DNA of 56,602 nucleotides from Penium margaritaceum (Eukaryota; Streptophyta; Zygnematophyceae; Desmidiales; Peniaceae), in the NCBI GenBank assembly GCA_023375785.1, contig SZWC01000520.1, positions 242,044 through 298,645 on the forward strand. The letters are read 5' to 3'. Below the pieces are notes generated by a model, which made no database searches, was not told the origin of the DNA, and worked only from the letters and a program-made list of their open reading frames with translations. The position numbers were made by a program, and so were the translations under genes. Shown piece by piece: positions 32,147-44,279 of the stretch (positions are counted from its first letter, which is position 1; each line of letters starts with the position of its first letter).

Positions 32147-32645
32147 GTTGCTGCTGCTGCTGCGCTGGTGCCAGATATGTGACTGTTGCTCCGGCTCCCA
32201 GCAGTTATTGCAGTTGTAGCAGAAGGCAACCGCAAAGAATTCTCTATGTACTATGGCAACCGCCGCCTGAGCTGCTGAATGCGGCCGCTGCTACTGTTTC
32301 CAGATGCGGCAGATTTGTAGTGGCTGCTAGGGCAGCTGCCAATGGTTTCTGATGCTATTGCAGCCACTGTTGCTGCTGCTACGGTTGCTATGTTGGCTTA
32401 GATCGCCACCACTTAGTTGTGTCACCACCAATATGGCCACCATGACGAAGGAAGCTACCTAGAAATTTTGGCACCGTTCTGCCTCAGGCTCTACCGGATA
32501 ACTTCGTGTCATGAGCCCCGAGCTTAGGGTGGTCGCGTTGCCAAGATGTGTGTGCCTCACCAAGCCCAGCCCAACCCACCCCAATAGTCTCTGCTGCAGC
32601 TGCAGGTATTATGTGATGGAATGCAACAATATGGTCTCTCTTCTT

Positions 32646-32657
32646 GCTCTGGTACCA
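32646..32657 (-). promoter_or_regulatory. Primer binding site of element F
   Basis: Minus strand TGGTACCAGAGC, one mismatch from TGGTATCAGAGC, directly after the LTR end. Confidence 0.7.
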
Positions 32658-33208
32658 TGAGGGAATGGACGAACCCCCAAAGCAACATTCAATATGGTCT
32701 CTCTTCCTCAGAGGGTACGTTTCATGGAACGCCAAAAAAAAAAAGGTGCTTCAAACAGTAAAGGGACGGTGAAGAGACACTTGAAAACGTAGAATATTGA
32801 GTGAAGAAAAACAGAACACACCAGTGTGTGGACCTAGTCTCATCCACCTACGAGCAACTAAGTGGGAAAGTCTAACCAACAGGTCAAAAAATAGAGCAAT
32901 CCACCTCCAATCTCCAACATAATAGTAGAAAGGAACTCGGCAGGCGTACAGGCTACTCAGTTGTCCGAATGAGAAACTGAAAGAAGCGCCAGGTGTAGAA
33001 ACAGAAACTATACGCAATTGGATCATGAACAGGTAAGAACAACATCACTTAGAAAATGGCCACGGGAGGTGGTCAGAGAAAAAAAACCTGGAGAGCATGT
33101 GAGGGCGCTTCGGTTGTTGCTTATGCTGTTAAGAAACCGTCGAGTGTCTCAGCATACGAGCAAGCCATGGTGACAAGTCCAAAGGTCAGCGTGACTAACG
33201 CACCAACA
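32658..33208 (-). repeat. 5' LTR of element F
   Basis: Minus strand TGTTGGTGCG...TCCCTCA, 551 bp, collinear with the D2/E LTR at 24037-24641 (for example the shared block around TGACCTTTGGAC and the CTTACCTGTTCATGAT block), with a deletion near its U5 end. No polypurine tract outside it, so it is a 5' LTR. Confidence 0.82.
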
Positions 33209-34002
33209 ACAAGCATGTGCAAGAAGGAACAAGGATTAGGCTAGGGAGACACACAAAATATCATAAGCTCCGTTAGGTTAGCAATACACAGAAGAGTGAC
33301 ATCTAGCAAGAACATAGCATAAACACCTGCTGCGGCGCACGACGGGTGACACACGTGGCAATGCCAATTTTTTCCTTAATTCGGTCGAAAATTACATTTT
33401 GGCCGCAACTCTGCGCACAAGCATCCAAACGCAACACCGTCTAAACCTATAGATGCAAAATCTCAAGCTAGACACTACGACTCGTCACACGCACAGTTTC
33501 AACATCGATCAGTGGACACCCAATGCAAAACATGCCAGCCGGGATTAAGAACTAGTCCACCGAGAGAACTCCGACAATTGCAGAAAAGCTGCAGAGCACC
33601 CCAGCAAGCACCGAGGATGTCGTAGCAGCAATGTGGCAGCTGCTGGTGGGTGGAACCACCACCCGTTGGTTCTCCGACGCCAGCTGGGTCCGTACTATTG
33701 TGTCTCTTATATTCAACTAAAATCATTTTTTTCCTTTGTCCATTCAAGAACATATTGAATTCAGCTCCCATGGACGAATCACGCTGCAAATTTCCTTAAT
33801 CCTTTTTTTAAAACCAGTTTCAGGTTTTCTCCAAAATTTTCACAACGTTCTCCATGACTGATAACCCTGAAAACCGGGCTAAACTACTGCACGTATCTGG
33901 TAAGCTCCATTTCTTCCTCAAGAGCTACGTAACAAAAATCCATGTTCACGTCCAGCGCCTTGAATATCTTGCATCGAACGTGACAAAGTGTGAGCATCAG
34001 AT
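33209..34002. other. About 790 bp without a recognisable gene
   Basis: AT-richer unique-looking sequence between the F LTR and the G LTR. Only short ORFs, no pol motifs. It may be genuine host spacer, the only such stretch in this half of the window. Confidence 0.4.
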
Positions 34003-34835
34003 TGTTGGTTTTCACGCATCCCTCTTTGTACTCTGTTGTGTCCTCCCGGCTTGTGTACATCGGTGTGCAGATGACTGACGGTGAGACGCGACACTGCTGG
34101 AGTGTCGTCTGGTGGAGCCGACACACGTTGAGGCCTACACGCATTTTGTTGGAGCCTCCTCCCTCCAAGGTGCTCAGCTCCATCGGCAGACCTCCTCGGC
34201 AGTCGTGCTGCCAGCAGTCACTGTCGCTGCGTATGCTGTCTGCACGCGTCCAGTGCTGGGTCTCATTGCGCTGTTGCATCTGCAGCGCCATGTTCTGCTT
34301 AGGGTCTAAGTTTAATATTATTCGGGCACTGTTGGGACCGGGACTAGCGTCGACGCCGCCTGGGTTTAGGAAGCTATAACTCATTTCTGCTATTTTTCTA
34401 CGCAATTCTGACCATACAACTGCGTTTGCAGAGTGAGTATTATGGTATGGTCCAGATTTCAGGCAAAACCGACGACGTCCAGGTTTTGGGCTGTCGGCTG
34501 TCTGGCAGGGCTCACCGAGAAAACCCTGACTGGTAGAAAATAGGTCATTTTTCTGATTGGCTTAGAATCTGAGTAACAAGCTCTACAGAGCAGGGGGGAG
34601 CTAGAACTTGGAGGGGTCTCCCATTGTTGATTCTTATTTCCTAAACAGTCACTTCCAGTTTTCAGCTGTTGTTTGGCGCTAACTCTGGCGCATGCATTTC
34701 TGAGTAACAACACCAAAGCTCTCAGACTTAGACTCTGGTACAACAGACTGAGGGGGCAATCTAAGGAATGAGAGAGGGTTTTTGCACGCTGCATCAACAA
34801 GGCTGCTGTCCCAACCTGCTGTATTAGGATTTCCA
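34003..34835 (+). repeat. 5' LTR of element G
   Basis: 833 bp, TGTTGGTTTTCACGC...TTTCCA. Matches 42225-42807 and, more distantly, 42808-43984 (H). The preceding CAGAT is the candidate target sequence; its duplicate lies beyond the window. Confidence 0.87.
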
Positions 34836-34838
34836 ACT

Positions 34839-34850
34839 TCGTATCAGAGC
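34839..34850 (+). promoter_or_regulatory. Primer binding site of element G
   Basis: TCGTATCAGAGC, one mismatch from TGGTATCAGAGC, three bases after the LTR; followed by TAGAGCGCAGC as in H. Confidence 0.75.
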
Positions 34851-35149
34851 TAGAGCGCAGCAAAAGTAGCAGAATACCATAAAACAGGTTCAGTCAATGC
34901 CAGCGGTCCCCAAAACGCGTACGTGTAGGGGAAATGCTGCCAGATTTTTTCCGGTAGCGTTGAACCCCCGGGTGGCATCTTCAAAACGCTCCCGACGTGG
35001 GGGAAATGCTGCCAATTTTTTTCTCCGGCAGCACTGACCCCATGGCGGTGATAACGGTGGTGGATTCACGGCCGACACGACCGACCGACGCTAGAGCGGC
35101 GCCGACGCACGTGGCGACGACACCGCCAGGAAAGAAATGACTGCGCATC

Positions 35150-36600
35150 TGTTGTTGCGAGCGCAAAAGCAGCAGCAGCAGCACGCAGCAAGCAGCACGC
35201 AACACGCAACAAGCACCACGCAGCTAGCAAGCAGCAGGTGTTGTAACAAGCAGTAGCAGCAGGCAACAACCGCAGCAACAGGCAGCAACTACAGCCGGCA
35301 GCAGTAGCGAGAAGCGAGCAGCAGCGAGAAGCGAGCAGAAAGCAGCAGCAGCAGGCAGCAGCAGCAACAACAAGGAGCGAGTAGCAGCAAGCAACGAGCA
35401 GCAGTAGTAGTAGCAGCAGCAGCATCAACAGTAGCAGTAGCAGCAGTTGCAGCAGCAAGAAGAAGCAGCCAACAGCGCCCAGCAGCAGCCAGCAGCGGGC
35501 AGCAGCAACAGCAGCTGCGGGCAGTAGCAGTACCAGCCAACACCAGTAGTAGCAGTAGCAGCCGGCAGCAGTAGCAGTAGCAATGGCTATGGCAGCAGTG
35601 TGCAGTTGCTGAAGCAGCGAGTAGTGACCACGAACGAAAAAAAAAACAAACAAAAAAGAAAAGGAAATTTGCTGAACCCCCGCACACACCAAAGTCAAGG
35701 GCTGGGAACAGCACCCCCACCGTTGGTGCTACTGCTACAGCAGTAGCACGTGCCACAGTAGCAGCAGCGTGTAGCAGCATTGCTACAGCAGTGGCAATCA
35801 CAGCAGTTGTTGCCACAGCAACTGCAGCTATAGTAGCACTAGCAACACGTAGTAGCGCGGTGGTAGCGGCGGCAGCAGCGGCAGCACCAGTGCACTACAA
35901 TGCTGTAGCATCAACAACAGTGGCAACAACGGCAGCAGCTACAGTGACATCAGCCGCAAGTGCTGACGTCATCACTGACATCACCGATGACGTCAATGCT
36001 GATGTCATTGCTCATGTCAGCAGTAGAAGCAAGAGCTACAGTAGCTGAAGCAGCATAATAGTTAACGTAGCAGCGGCTACAGCAGTAGCGCCACAGCCAC
36101 TACTGACGGCAGCCATCCTCGGCTGACGTCATTGCTGACGACCCTACTGACGTCAGCCCCACTGTTGATGTCACTACCGACGTCAGTGCTGATGTCACTA
36201 TTGACGTCGCCAACAAGGTCAACACAATAAAAAAACAAAAAAACAGAGGGAACCATGGCTGAAAGTGAGGAGGGGTCCTCCTCTGCAGGAGGACCTATTG
36301 TTCCCCCCTTTCTGCAACAAGTAGAACAGCTATAGTAGCAACAAAAATAGCAGTAGCTACCACTGCTGTACTAGCAAGAGCAGCAACAATAGCAGCAGCA
36401 ACAGCAGTTGTAGCAACCATAGTAATAGCCGCTACAACAGTAGCAGCAGCAATAGTAGCAGTAGCAACAGCCGCTGCACCAGCCACTATAGCAGTAGCAG
36501 CAGCAGTAGAAACCGTAGTAGCAGCAGCGATAACAAATAGAATAGCAGTAGCAACAACAGCCACAGCAGCACCAACACCCTTAAGGATCCATCATCATCC
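35150..36600 (+). repeat. Triplet-rich leader of element G
   Basis: About 1.4 kb dominated by degenerate CAG, TAG and CAA triplets (AGCAGCAGCAG, AGTAGCAGTAG). It lies between primer site and gag, like the H leader at 44280-45480. Long Cys/Leu/Ala-rich frames on either strand here are by-products of the triplets. Confidence 0.8.
35945..36209 (+). promoter_or_regulatory. Array of TGACGTCA-type palindromes, 12-bp period
   Basis: TGACGTCA or one-base variants start at 35945, 35964, 35976, 35988, 36000, and again at 36124, 36148, 36166, 36178, 36190, 36202; most steps are exactly 12 bp. TGACGTCA is the palindromic CRE/ACGT-core site of bZIP factors. H has three at the same 12-bp step (45117-45148). 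It could be an element enhancer or simply a minisatellite. Confidence 0.75.
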
Positions 36601-37766
36601 TTGTTGGCTCGACAGATCAGCTAGCCGCCATACGCCACCAGCTCACAACGCTGACGCACTAGGTAATAGCACCGTAGCCGCCGACACAGCTGCCGTAGCA
36701 GCAGCGGCTGTAGCAGGAGCAACAACGGCAACAACATAAGCAGTCGCTGCCCTTCTTTCCATCGGGGCATGCTAGTCCCACCGTTTCCTCTACTACACAA
36801 TATTTGGCACAACAACATACCCAGTGCCAAAGGCAGACTGTGTCTTCAGTCCTAGGCCCCGCTCTGGGTGCTAGCCGTAGGCCAAAGGACTTTGAAACCT
36901 CGCCCCCCCCCCGCTCCATTCTGGCGAGCAGTTCCAAAGCTGGGAGCTCAGCTTCCGCATCTGGGCACAGGGTAAGGGCATGTGGCCATACTACGTCCTG
37001 CCCTATGACTCCACCCAGGCTGACCAGATGTATGATGTTGGTCGCAATGTACGTGTCCTCGTCCCCGTCGCCCCTCCGGCTTCATGTCTTGCTCTCGTGC
37101 CTTTCGTCGGCGACTTCTCCACTGGCGGCCTCCCCAACCCCACAGCGGCGTGGCACATCCTCACGCGCCCTCATCACCTTTCCAGCAAGGCAGAGACCAG
37201 CCGCCTGCTTCGGGAGTTCAACTCCCTCCATATGGGGGAGACTGAGACGGTCACCTTCTACTGGCAGCGGACGGAAGACATCCCTCACTACCTGGGAGAC
37301 ACTACACCTCCCCCTCTATCCATGCTCCTCACTATCAAGCTCGGTGCAACCAACGTGTTCGCTGACGTCTTCGTCCATTACACCAAGGATTTTCTCACCG
37401 TGATGGCTGCCCAGGGCAACCTCATGCCCTGGGTATAGGAGCTCTTTTTCCGCATCAACGACGCTTGTCAGGAGTCCCGCATCTAGCACACAGAGGCCCT
37501 TCCCTCTCCTGCCGTCGCCTCGGTGCCTGTTTTCTTCCCTACAGCAGTTGCGTCCTCCGGTGCCTCATCATCTAGCAAGAAGAAATGTAGGGGCAAGAAG
37601 GGCAAAGGCCCACAGCAACAGTCGAGTGGATCCAGTGGCGGCAGCTTAGCCTGCCACAACTGTGGCCAGCCAGGATACGGGTGGTACACATTTCCACTCC
37701 CGACAGACCAGGCATTCGGCATCTCCACCATGCATCGCCAACGTGCCGCCTTGCCACTGCTGCCAT
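36600..37766 (+). pseudogene. Element G Gag (broken)
   Basis: Related to Gag of H: SGHASPTVSS, AQQHTQCQRQTVSSVLGP and RRPKDFETSPPP, then a frame change at a C-run (36902-36912). The second part from 36980 is WPYYVLPYDSTQADQMYD, VAPPASCLALVPFVGDF, AAWHILTRPHHLSS, SRLLREFNSLHMGETE and LLTIKLGATNVFADVFVHY to a TAG at 37436-37438. A Lys/Gly-rich tail and a zinc knuckle CHNCGQPGYGWYTFP (near 37655) follow, in which His and the last Cys are mutated. H retains the proper CHNCGQPGHGWYTC. Confidence 0.82.
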
Positions 37767-39420
37767 GACCGTCGCTACTCCTGTTGTGTTTGCATCGCCT
37801 GCTCCCTTTCACCCTCCGATAGCTCATCCGCAACCATCGGCACCCGCTCTTCCGTCACCAGTGCCTCCCTCCATCCCTGACTCCGGTGCCATCACGTCGC
37901 AGTCGGTCTACTCCGTCGGGCCCTCCACTTGCGAGCGTCAGCTGGAGCAATTCATCGCACTCCAACTTGGACTGCCTCGCCCTCCCTCCCAGGGAAGTGT
38001 GAGTTGTGTCGTCACTGGTCACCCCGCCCAGCCATGCATGATAGAGTCTGAGCTGCGGTCGTGCCCTGTAACTTTGTCCATTCCGTTCTCTTTTGTGCCC
38101 TCCCTGCCTGCTCCTCTTCGTGATGATATTGCCAAGCTGGATGACTGGCAGTCTCGATTTGTACCCCCGTCCACTACGTTCGTGTCCCTCACCCACTGCC
38201 ATGTGACCGTTAGCGACGTGGCGACACCGGTCGAGGACCCTGACGAGACCTGGATCATCCACTCCGGGGCCACACATCACATGATGCCTCGCGTGAGGCC
38301 TTCAGTGTCCTTGGCCCCGTGACCAATGTCTCTGGGGTTCGGATAGGTTCTGGTCAGGTGTTACTAGTTTGTGGCGTCGGTGTGGTTTGTTTCCGTGGTC
38401 CCGCTGGGGATGTCTTTGTGATTGATTTCCTCTTCGTTCCTGGTCTTAAGCTCAGCCTCCTGTCCGTCACTGCCCTTGACCGTATGAGCATGGACGTAGT
38501 GCACTCGCATGGTGTTGGCACTGTGTCGTTGCATTCGTTTAGTCGTGTCATCTTTCATGCCACCACCCATGGCAACTTGTGGCACGTGCCGCGCCTATAT
38601 GCGTCTCCCTCTGTCCCCTCCCCATCGGCTGACACATGCCACGTGTTTGTTACTAGCACACTATCTGCAGCATACACGTCTCGTGCACCGCCGCCTCTTT
38701 CACGTCCACTCTGCCGCTGTCGACAGCATGCTCTGCACTCAGCTAGCCGAAGGCCTTGATCCAGTCTCCTTTCCACTACCGTGTCCCACTGAGTACATTC
38801 AGTGTGCTCAGGAGAAGATGCACCGGTCCAACTACCCCCTGTCCTCCTCCCGTGTGTCCGCCCTGTTGGACCTGGTCCACTCTGATGTCATGGATCCCCT
38901 TCCGACACAGTCTTTCGGGGAGCACGGGCGCTATGTCCTCACCCTCATGCACGACTACTCTTACTATCGTTGGAACTTCTATCTTCTGTAGAAGAGCGAT
39001 GTTGCCCCCACCATTCGGGATTGGATTTTCCGTGCTGAGCGCAAGTGTAGTTACCCTCTCCGCCACTTGAACTCTGATCGTGGTGGCGAATTTATGGGAG
39101 AGACCACACCCTTCCTCGCTTCCTGTGGTATCCATCATGAGACGTCAGCGCCTTACACGCCAGGCCAGAACAACATCTCTGAGCGGTAGAACCGCATCAT
39201 GGCTGACGCCGTCCGTACCATATGGATCGAGTCTGGACTCTCTGATGGCTTCTTTTCGAGGCCATGAGTTACATGACGTGGGTCTGGAACCGGATTCCCC
39301 ACGGACCCCTTCCCCGTCAGTCCACACCATATCAGCACTGGTGTGGCGAGCGAGCTGACCTTCACCCGGCTTGTGTCAGGGACTGCGTAGCCATCGTGTG
39401 GTTGCCTACCTAGCACAAGG
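37681..39420 (+). pseudogene. Element G protease and integrase (broken)
   Basis: A Pro/Ser-rich lead-in, then the protease site WIIHSGATHHM near 38255 with His replacing the catalytic Asp, then a frameshift at about 38300. Continuing: FVIDFLFVPGLKLSLLS, LDRMSMDVVHSHGVGTV. The integrase zinc part (HTRLVHRRLFHVHSAAV, CPTEYIQCAQEKMHR) lies in another frame. The first Asp is present (VHSDVMDPL). A TAG at 38988-38992 stands where H has CAG. The second Asp block SDRGGEFMG and NISER with an adjacent stop (39188) follow, then SYMTWVWNRIPHGPLP. At least four frame changes. Confidence 0.85.
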
Positions 39421-39599
39421 ACAGCAAGCTTGAGCCTCGTGGCCGTCCCTATACCCTCCTTGGCGTCTTACGTCAGTCGAAGGCGTGGCGCTTCTGGGAT
39501 CCCTCCTGGCACTGAATTATCGAGTCCCGAGATGCTCCCTTCTTTGAGTACCTATTTTCCCATGACCTCGTTCGCTCCGGCGCATCGATGTCCCTCCCA

Positions 39600-40260
39600 T
39601 CACGTGGGGGAGTAGTGCGTCCTTCCTCCATCCAGCCACTTCCGAGCGTCACATCGTCTGTATCGGCCAGTCCTCACGGGCCAGCTGCCCCGCCCGTGTC
39701 TACCTATCCCTCCGGGCCAGCTACGTCATCCGCATCCGCTGGCCCTTCTAAGCTGGCTGCCCTGTTTGCGTCCGCTGGCCTCTGAGCTGGCCGCTCCATT
39801 CGTGTCCGCTGGCCCTTTTGAGCCGGCCGCCCCATCTTTGTCCGTTGGCCTTTCTGAGCCGGCCGCTCTGTCAGCGTCCGCTGGCCTCTTTGAGCCGGCC
39901 GCTCTGTCCGTTTCCGCCAGCCCCTCCGGGCCGACTGTCCCGCCCGTGTCCTCCAACCCCTTTGGGCCGGCTGCCCCGCCCGCGTCCGCCACTCCCTTCG
40001 GGCCGGCTACCGCGCCCGTGTGCACAAGCTCCTCCAGGCCGGCTGCCCCGTCCGTGTCCGCTCGTCCCTCTGAGTCAGCCGCCTTGTTCTCGTCCGCTAG
40101 CCTCTCTGAACCGGCCGCTCCGTCCGTGTCCACCAGCCCCTCCAGACCGGCTGCTCCACCCGTGTCCGCGAACCCCTTTGGGCCGGCTTCCCCGTCCGTT
40201 TCCGCCAGCCCCTCCGGGCCGACCACTCCGTCCATGCCGGCACGCCAACACGTGGTCCGG
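39600..40260 (+). pseudogene. Element G repeat linker between IN and RT
   Basis: Tandem 12-residue (36-bp) repeats of the form SAGPFEPAAPSL, SVGLSEPAALSA, SASPSGPTVPPV; about 15 to 18 units with one frameshift near 39780. Low complexity, rich in Pro, Ala and Ser, probably disordered. Homologous to the H linker. Confidence 0.8.
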
Positions 40261-40286
40261 ACGGGAGCCTCCAACCCAGGCCGACA

Positions 40287-42120
40287 ATGAGCACTCAGGC
40301 CGCCGCCTCGTGCCCTCTCGCGCCACGACCCCTTGTCACCCCACGAGGCTCCTTGCCTCCAGGAAGACCCACTCCCACACTCGTGAGTGGGGACCTTGGC
40401 ACCAAGGCGCTTGGCTTGGCCACATTGTCAGTCGCCACTGACCTGCGTCTGGGGTCGGCCTTGGGCTACGCCGTGATCCATCAGGAGCACCAACGTGCCG
40501 TCACGGCTACGCTCACACGCGTGCCACCTGGGGCGCAAGACGTCCGCGCCCTCACTCTCCGCTCCACGGAGCGACCAGAGGACCCAGCCACCCTACGTGA
40601 GGCTCGGGCGTCTCCCGATACCCCACAATGGGAGGCTGCATGTGCCGACGAGCTTACCGTCATTCAAGAACATCATGTCTACGAGCTTGTCGACCTTTTC
40701 CCCTGGCCGAAAGGCCACCGATGCCAAGTGGGTCATTTGGCGAAAGTGGAAGCCAGACAGATCCCTGGACAAGTACAAGGCCTGTCTTACGGCCAAGGAA
40801 TTTGCCCAAATCCCTGGGGTTGACTATGACCAGATCTTCACCTTGGTCGGTCGGTTCTCCAATAGCCTGGTGTTGTTCAGCGTGGTTGCCCAGCACGGGT
40901 GTGAGCTGCTTTAGATGGATGTGAGCAACGCCTTTCTCCATGGCTCATTGGAAGGCGGGGAGATCTACATGGTCCAGCCTCCAGGCTTCGACGATGGCTC
41001 TGGCAAGGTCTGGAAGCAGCGGAAGGCCCTCTATGGCCTGAAGCAGTCACCACGCTTCTAGAATCAGGATATCATTCGTACACGTCTTAGTGGCGGCCTC
41101 CTTCGCAACACTGCCGACCGCGCACTACTTTTCAGCCCGCGAGGCCAGACCTTTGTCGTTGTCCTGGTCTATGTCGACGATTTGCTCATCGCATCGTCGG
41201 ATATAGCTGCCATCCAGCGGGTCAAGGACCTACTGCATGCCGGGTCCTCGGGAAGGACCTCGGGTCAGCACGAGTCATTCGAGGCATGGATATTGAGCAT
41301 GCTCACTCCATGGATCTCCTGTACGTCCATCAAGCCGCCTACGTCTAGACCTTGTCCGGGTGCTTCGCTGAGGATTTGCCCCTCCTGCCGAGACCATCCT
41401 CACCCATGTCACGTGATGGTCATGCAAAACTGAAGAATTCTGATCCTATCGTGGTGGGGGAGCCAGTAGACGTGACCACGTATCTATGTGCCATCTGGTC
41501 ACTGATGTTCCTGGCGACAACGACGCGTCCAGAAATTGCGTTCGCTGTCAACCGCCTTGCCCAGTTCTCTCAGGAGCCATGTCACCTCCACTTTGAGGCT
41601 GCAATCTGAGTACTGCGCTATGTCGTCTTGATCCCACGGCGAGGCCTCATGTGCCATCGACAGCCGTCCATTGTTGCGGTGGGCTACACCGACAGTGCCT
41701 TGGCTGGCACTCCGGACGGTAAGAGTCGTACTGGCTGCATCTTTCTTGTTGGCGGCACAGCTGTGTCCTGACGCAACGGCAAGCAAGGTTGCATTGCATG
41801 CAGCACTGCTGAGGCTAAGTATGTGGCCCTTTGTTCTGACGCATGTGAGAGCGTGTGGCTGCGTCGCCCATTGTCCGAGTTGCGTCAGTCAGTCCCGTCC
41901 ATCACGTTACACTGTGACAATGAGAGTGCCATGGCCATTACTGACAATGATGGCGTACATCACATTCGCACAAAGGACATCAATGTCGAGTATCGCTATG
42001 TGCGTTCATTGTTGCATGCCAGCAACATCAGCATTGAGTGGATTGGGACGGCACGGTAGTTGACTGACTTCTTAACCAAGGCACTGAGGCGTGACTCGTT
42101 CAAGAAGGTTGTGACTGCGG
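40287..42120 (+). pseudogene. Element G reverse transcriptase and RNase H (broken)
   Basis: The first frame to 40823 holds GDLGTKALGLATLS and ADELTVIQEHHVYELVDL, then a shift. [51 protein letters not shown] after TAG 40912-40914 (CAG in H), [11 protein letters not shown] then TAG (TGG in H), the intact catalytic VYVDDLLIASSD near 41170, and a scrambled stretch at 41230-41400. RH follows: GYTDSALAG, a GKSRTGCIFLVGG-type block, CIACSTAEAKYVAL, and TKDINVEYRYVR to 42060, then LTKALRRDSFKK. Confidence 0.88.
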
Positions 42121-42214
42121 TTGGTGTGCATCCCTGAGGTCCTCTCTCTCTCTCTACCCCTGTCCGCTTCGTCTCCGTGCTCTCTGTCCATCTATGTGCA
42201 CTGCGCCTGTGAGT

Positions 42215-42224
42215 CATGGGGGAG
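42215..42224 (+). promoter_or_regulatory. Polypurine tract of element G
   Basis: CATGGGGGAG immediately before the 3' LTR TGTTGG. Confidence 0.82.
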
Positions 42225-42807
42225 TGTTGGTTTTCACGCATCTCTCTCTGTACTCTGTTGTGTCCTCCCGACTTGTGTACATTGGTGTGTAGATGACTAA
42301 CGGCGTGACGCGACACTCCTGGAGTGTTTTCTGGTGGAGCCGACACACGCTGAGGCCTACACGCATTTTGTTGGAGCCTCCTCCCTCCAACGTGCTCAGC
42401 TCCATTGGCAGACCTCCTCGGCAATCCTGCCGCCGGCAGTCATTGTCGTTGCATATGTTGTTTGCACGCGTCCGTGCTAGGTCTGACTGCGATGTTGCAT
42501 CTGCAGCGCCATGTTCTGCTTAGGGTCTAGGTTTAATATTATTCGGGGCACTGTTGGGACCGGGGACTAGCGTAGACGCCGCCTGGGTTTAGGCGGCTAT
42601 AACTCATTGAACTGTTTTTCTAGGTGATTCTGACCGCAAGACTACGTTCGGAGCATGCATATTATGGTATGGTCTAGATTTTAGGCAAAATGGACGACGC
42701 CCAGGTTTTGGACAGTCGGCTGTGTTGCAGAGCTCACCGAGAAAACCTTGTCTCGAAGAAAATAGGTCATTTTTCTGATTGGCTTAAAAACTGTGTAACA
42801 AGCTCTA
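42225..42807 (+). repeat. 3' LTR of element G, interrupted by H
   Basis: 583 bp collinear with 34003-34590, broken after ACAAGCTCTA, where the 5' copy continues CAGAGCAGGGGG. The remainder should lie beyond the window after H. The putative target of H is CTCTA (42803-42807). Confidence 0.88.
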
Positions 42808-43984
42808 TGTTGGTTTTTGTGCATCTCTCATTGTACTCTGTTGTGTCCTCCCGGCTTGTGTACATCGGCGTGCAGATGACTGACGGCGAGAATCAACGCT
42901 GCTAGAGTGTCGCTCGGTGGAGCCGATGCGTGCTGAGGCCCACGCACTGTTCGTTGGAGCCTCCTCCCTCCGGCGATGCGCTCAGCTCCATCGGCAAGCC
43001 TCCTCGGCGGTCGGGCCGCCGGTGGTCACTGCCACTGCAGATGTTGTTTCCATGCACCCAGCTCTGTTTCTGGTTGTGGCATTGCGTCTGCATCGTCATG
43101 CTATGCCTAGCGTCCATGTCTCCTGCTGTGTGGCCCTGCTTGGCGTCACTGACTGTTGTAGGCACTGCCCGGGTTCGGGCAGCCATAACTCTTTAGTGCT
43201 ATTTTTCTAGCTGATTCTGTCCACAAGGCTGCCTTCGCAGTGTCGGTATTATGGTATGGTCCAGTTTTCAGGCAAAACGGACGACGCCCGGGTTTTGGGT
43301 TGTCGTGCGACAGGCAGGGCTCACCAAGAAAGCCCTGCCTGCCAGAAAATAGGTCTAGAACTATTTTCTGATTGGCTGGTTAGCTGAGTAACAAGTTCTA
43401 CACTAGTTGGGGGGAGCTAGAACTTGGAGGGGTCTCCCATTGTTGCTCATTCTTCATTCCTAATCAGTCACTTTCAGTTTTCAGCTGCTTTCTGGCGCTA
43501 ACACTGGCGCGCGCGTTTCTGAGTAACAAACCCAGAGCTTCCAGACTTAGACTCTAGAGCAGCAGACTGAGGGGGCAGCTGACTTAAGCAACGAGTGTGG
43601 AAGCCCGCACGCTGCATCAACAACGCNTGTCGGGCGTCTGGCAGGGCTCACCGAGAAAACCCTGCCTGCCAGAAAATAGGTCTAGGACTATTTTCTGATT
43701 GGCTGGTTAGCTGAGTAACAAGTTCTACACTAGTTGGGGGGAGCTAGAACTTGGAGGGGTCTCCCATTGTTGCTCATTCTTCATTCCTAATCAGTCACTT
43801 TCAGTTTTCAGCTGCTTTCTGGCGCTAACACTGGCGCGCGCGTTTCTGAGTAACAAACCCAGAGCTTCCAGACTTAGACTCTAGAGCAGCAGACTGAGGG
43901 GGCAGCTGACTTAAGCAACGAGTGTGGAAGCCCGCACGCTGCATCAACAACGCTGCTGCCCCAACCTGCTACCTAGGTTTTCCA
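42808..43984 (+). repeat. 5' LTR of element H (artificially lengthened)
   Basis: TGTTGGTTTTTGTGC...TTTTCCA. The block 43301-43626 recurs at 43628-43953 (326 bp each) around a single N at 43627. Without it the LTR is 850 bp, close to the 833 bp of G. Confidence 0.88.
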
Positions 43985-43987
43985 GCT

Positions 43988-44000
43988 TGGTATCAGAGCC
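43988..44000 (+). promoter_or_regulatory. Primer binding site of element H
   Basis: TGGTATCAGAGCC, perfect match to the plant initiator tRNA-Met 3'-end site, three bases after the LTR. Confidence 0.9.
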
Positions 44001-44279
44001 AGAGCATAGCAGCAGCAGCAGAAGACTGGCGCACAGGTGCCAGACAACGCCGGCAGACCCCCATACGCGCCAGTGCAGGGGAAATGCTGCCGGATTTTTT
44101 CCGTCAGCATTGACCCGCCTAGTGGCGGTGTCAGATTTTTTCCCACGGCCACTGGGCTAGGGGAAATGCTGCTGAAATTTTTCGGCAGCACTGACCCCCA
44201 CGCGTGATGCGAGGAGGTGAGCGGCAGGCCGCGTCCGACACCTGCGGGAGTCAACGCACGCTGCAACGTCACTCAGGTA

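Larger units (their letters stand above)
34003..42807 (+). mobile_element. Element G, copia retrotransposon cut by H
   Basis: Plus strand: 5' LTR 34003-34835, primer site, triplet-repeat leader with TGACGTCA array, gag, PR, IN, repeat linker, RT, RH, polypurine tract 42215-42224, and a 3' LTR that breaks off at 42807 where H begins. Its 5' and 3' LTRs are clearly related but carry many differences, so it is old. Multiple stops and frameshifts. Confidence 0.9.

Noticed and set aside
33499-33789. 96-codon minus-strand ORF in the F-G spacer as a host gene
   Set aside because: No recognisable motif, no splice or promoter support, and length expected by chance.
35066-35816. Cys/Leu/Ala-rich minus-strand frames of 175-210 codons over the G leader, and similar ones at 44157-45351
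   Set aside because: Complement of CAG/TAG triplets; composition only, no domain, and not conserved as protein between G and H.
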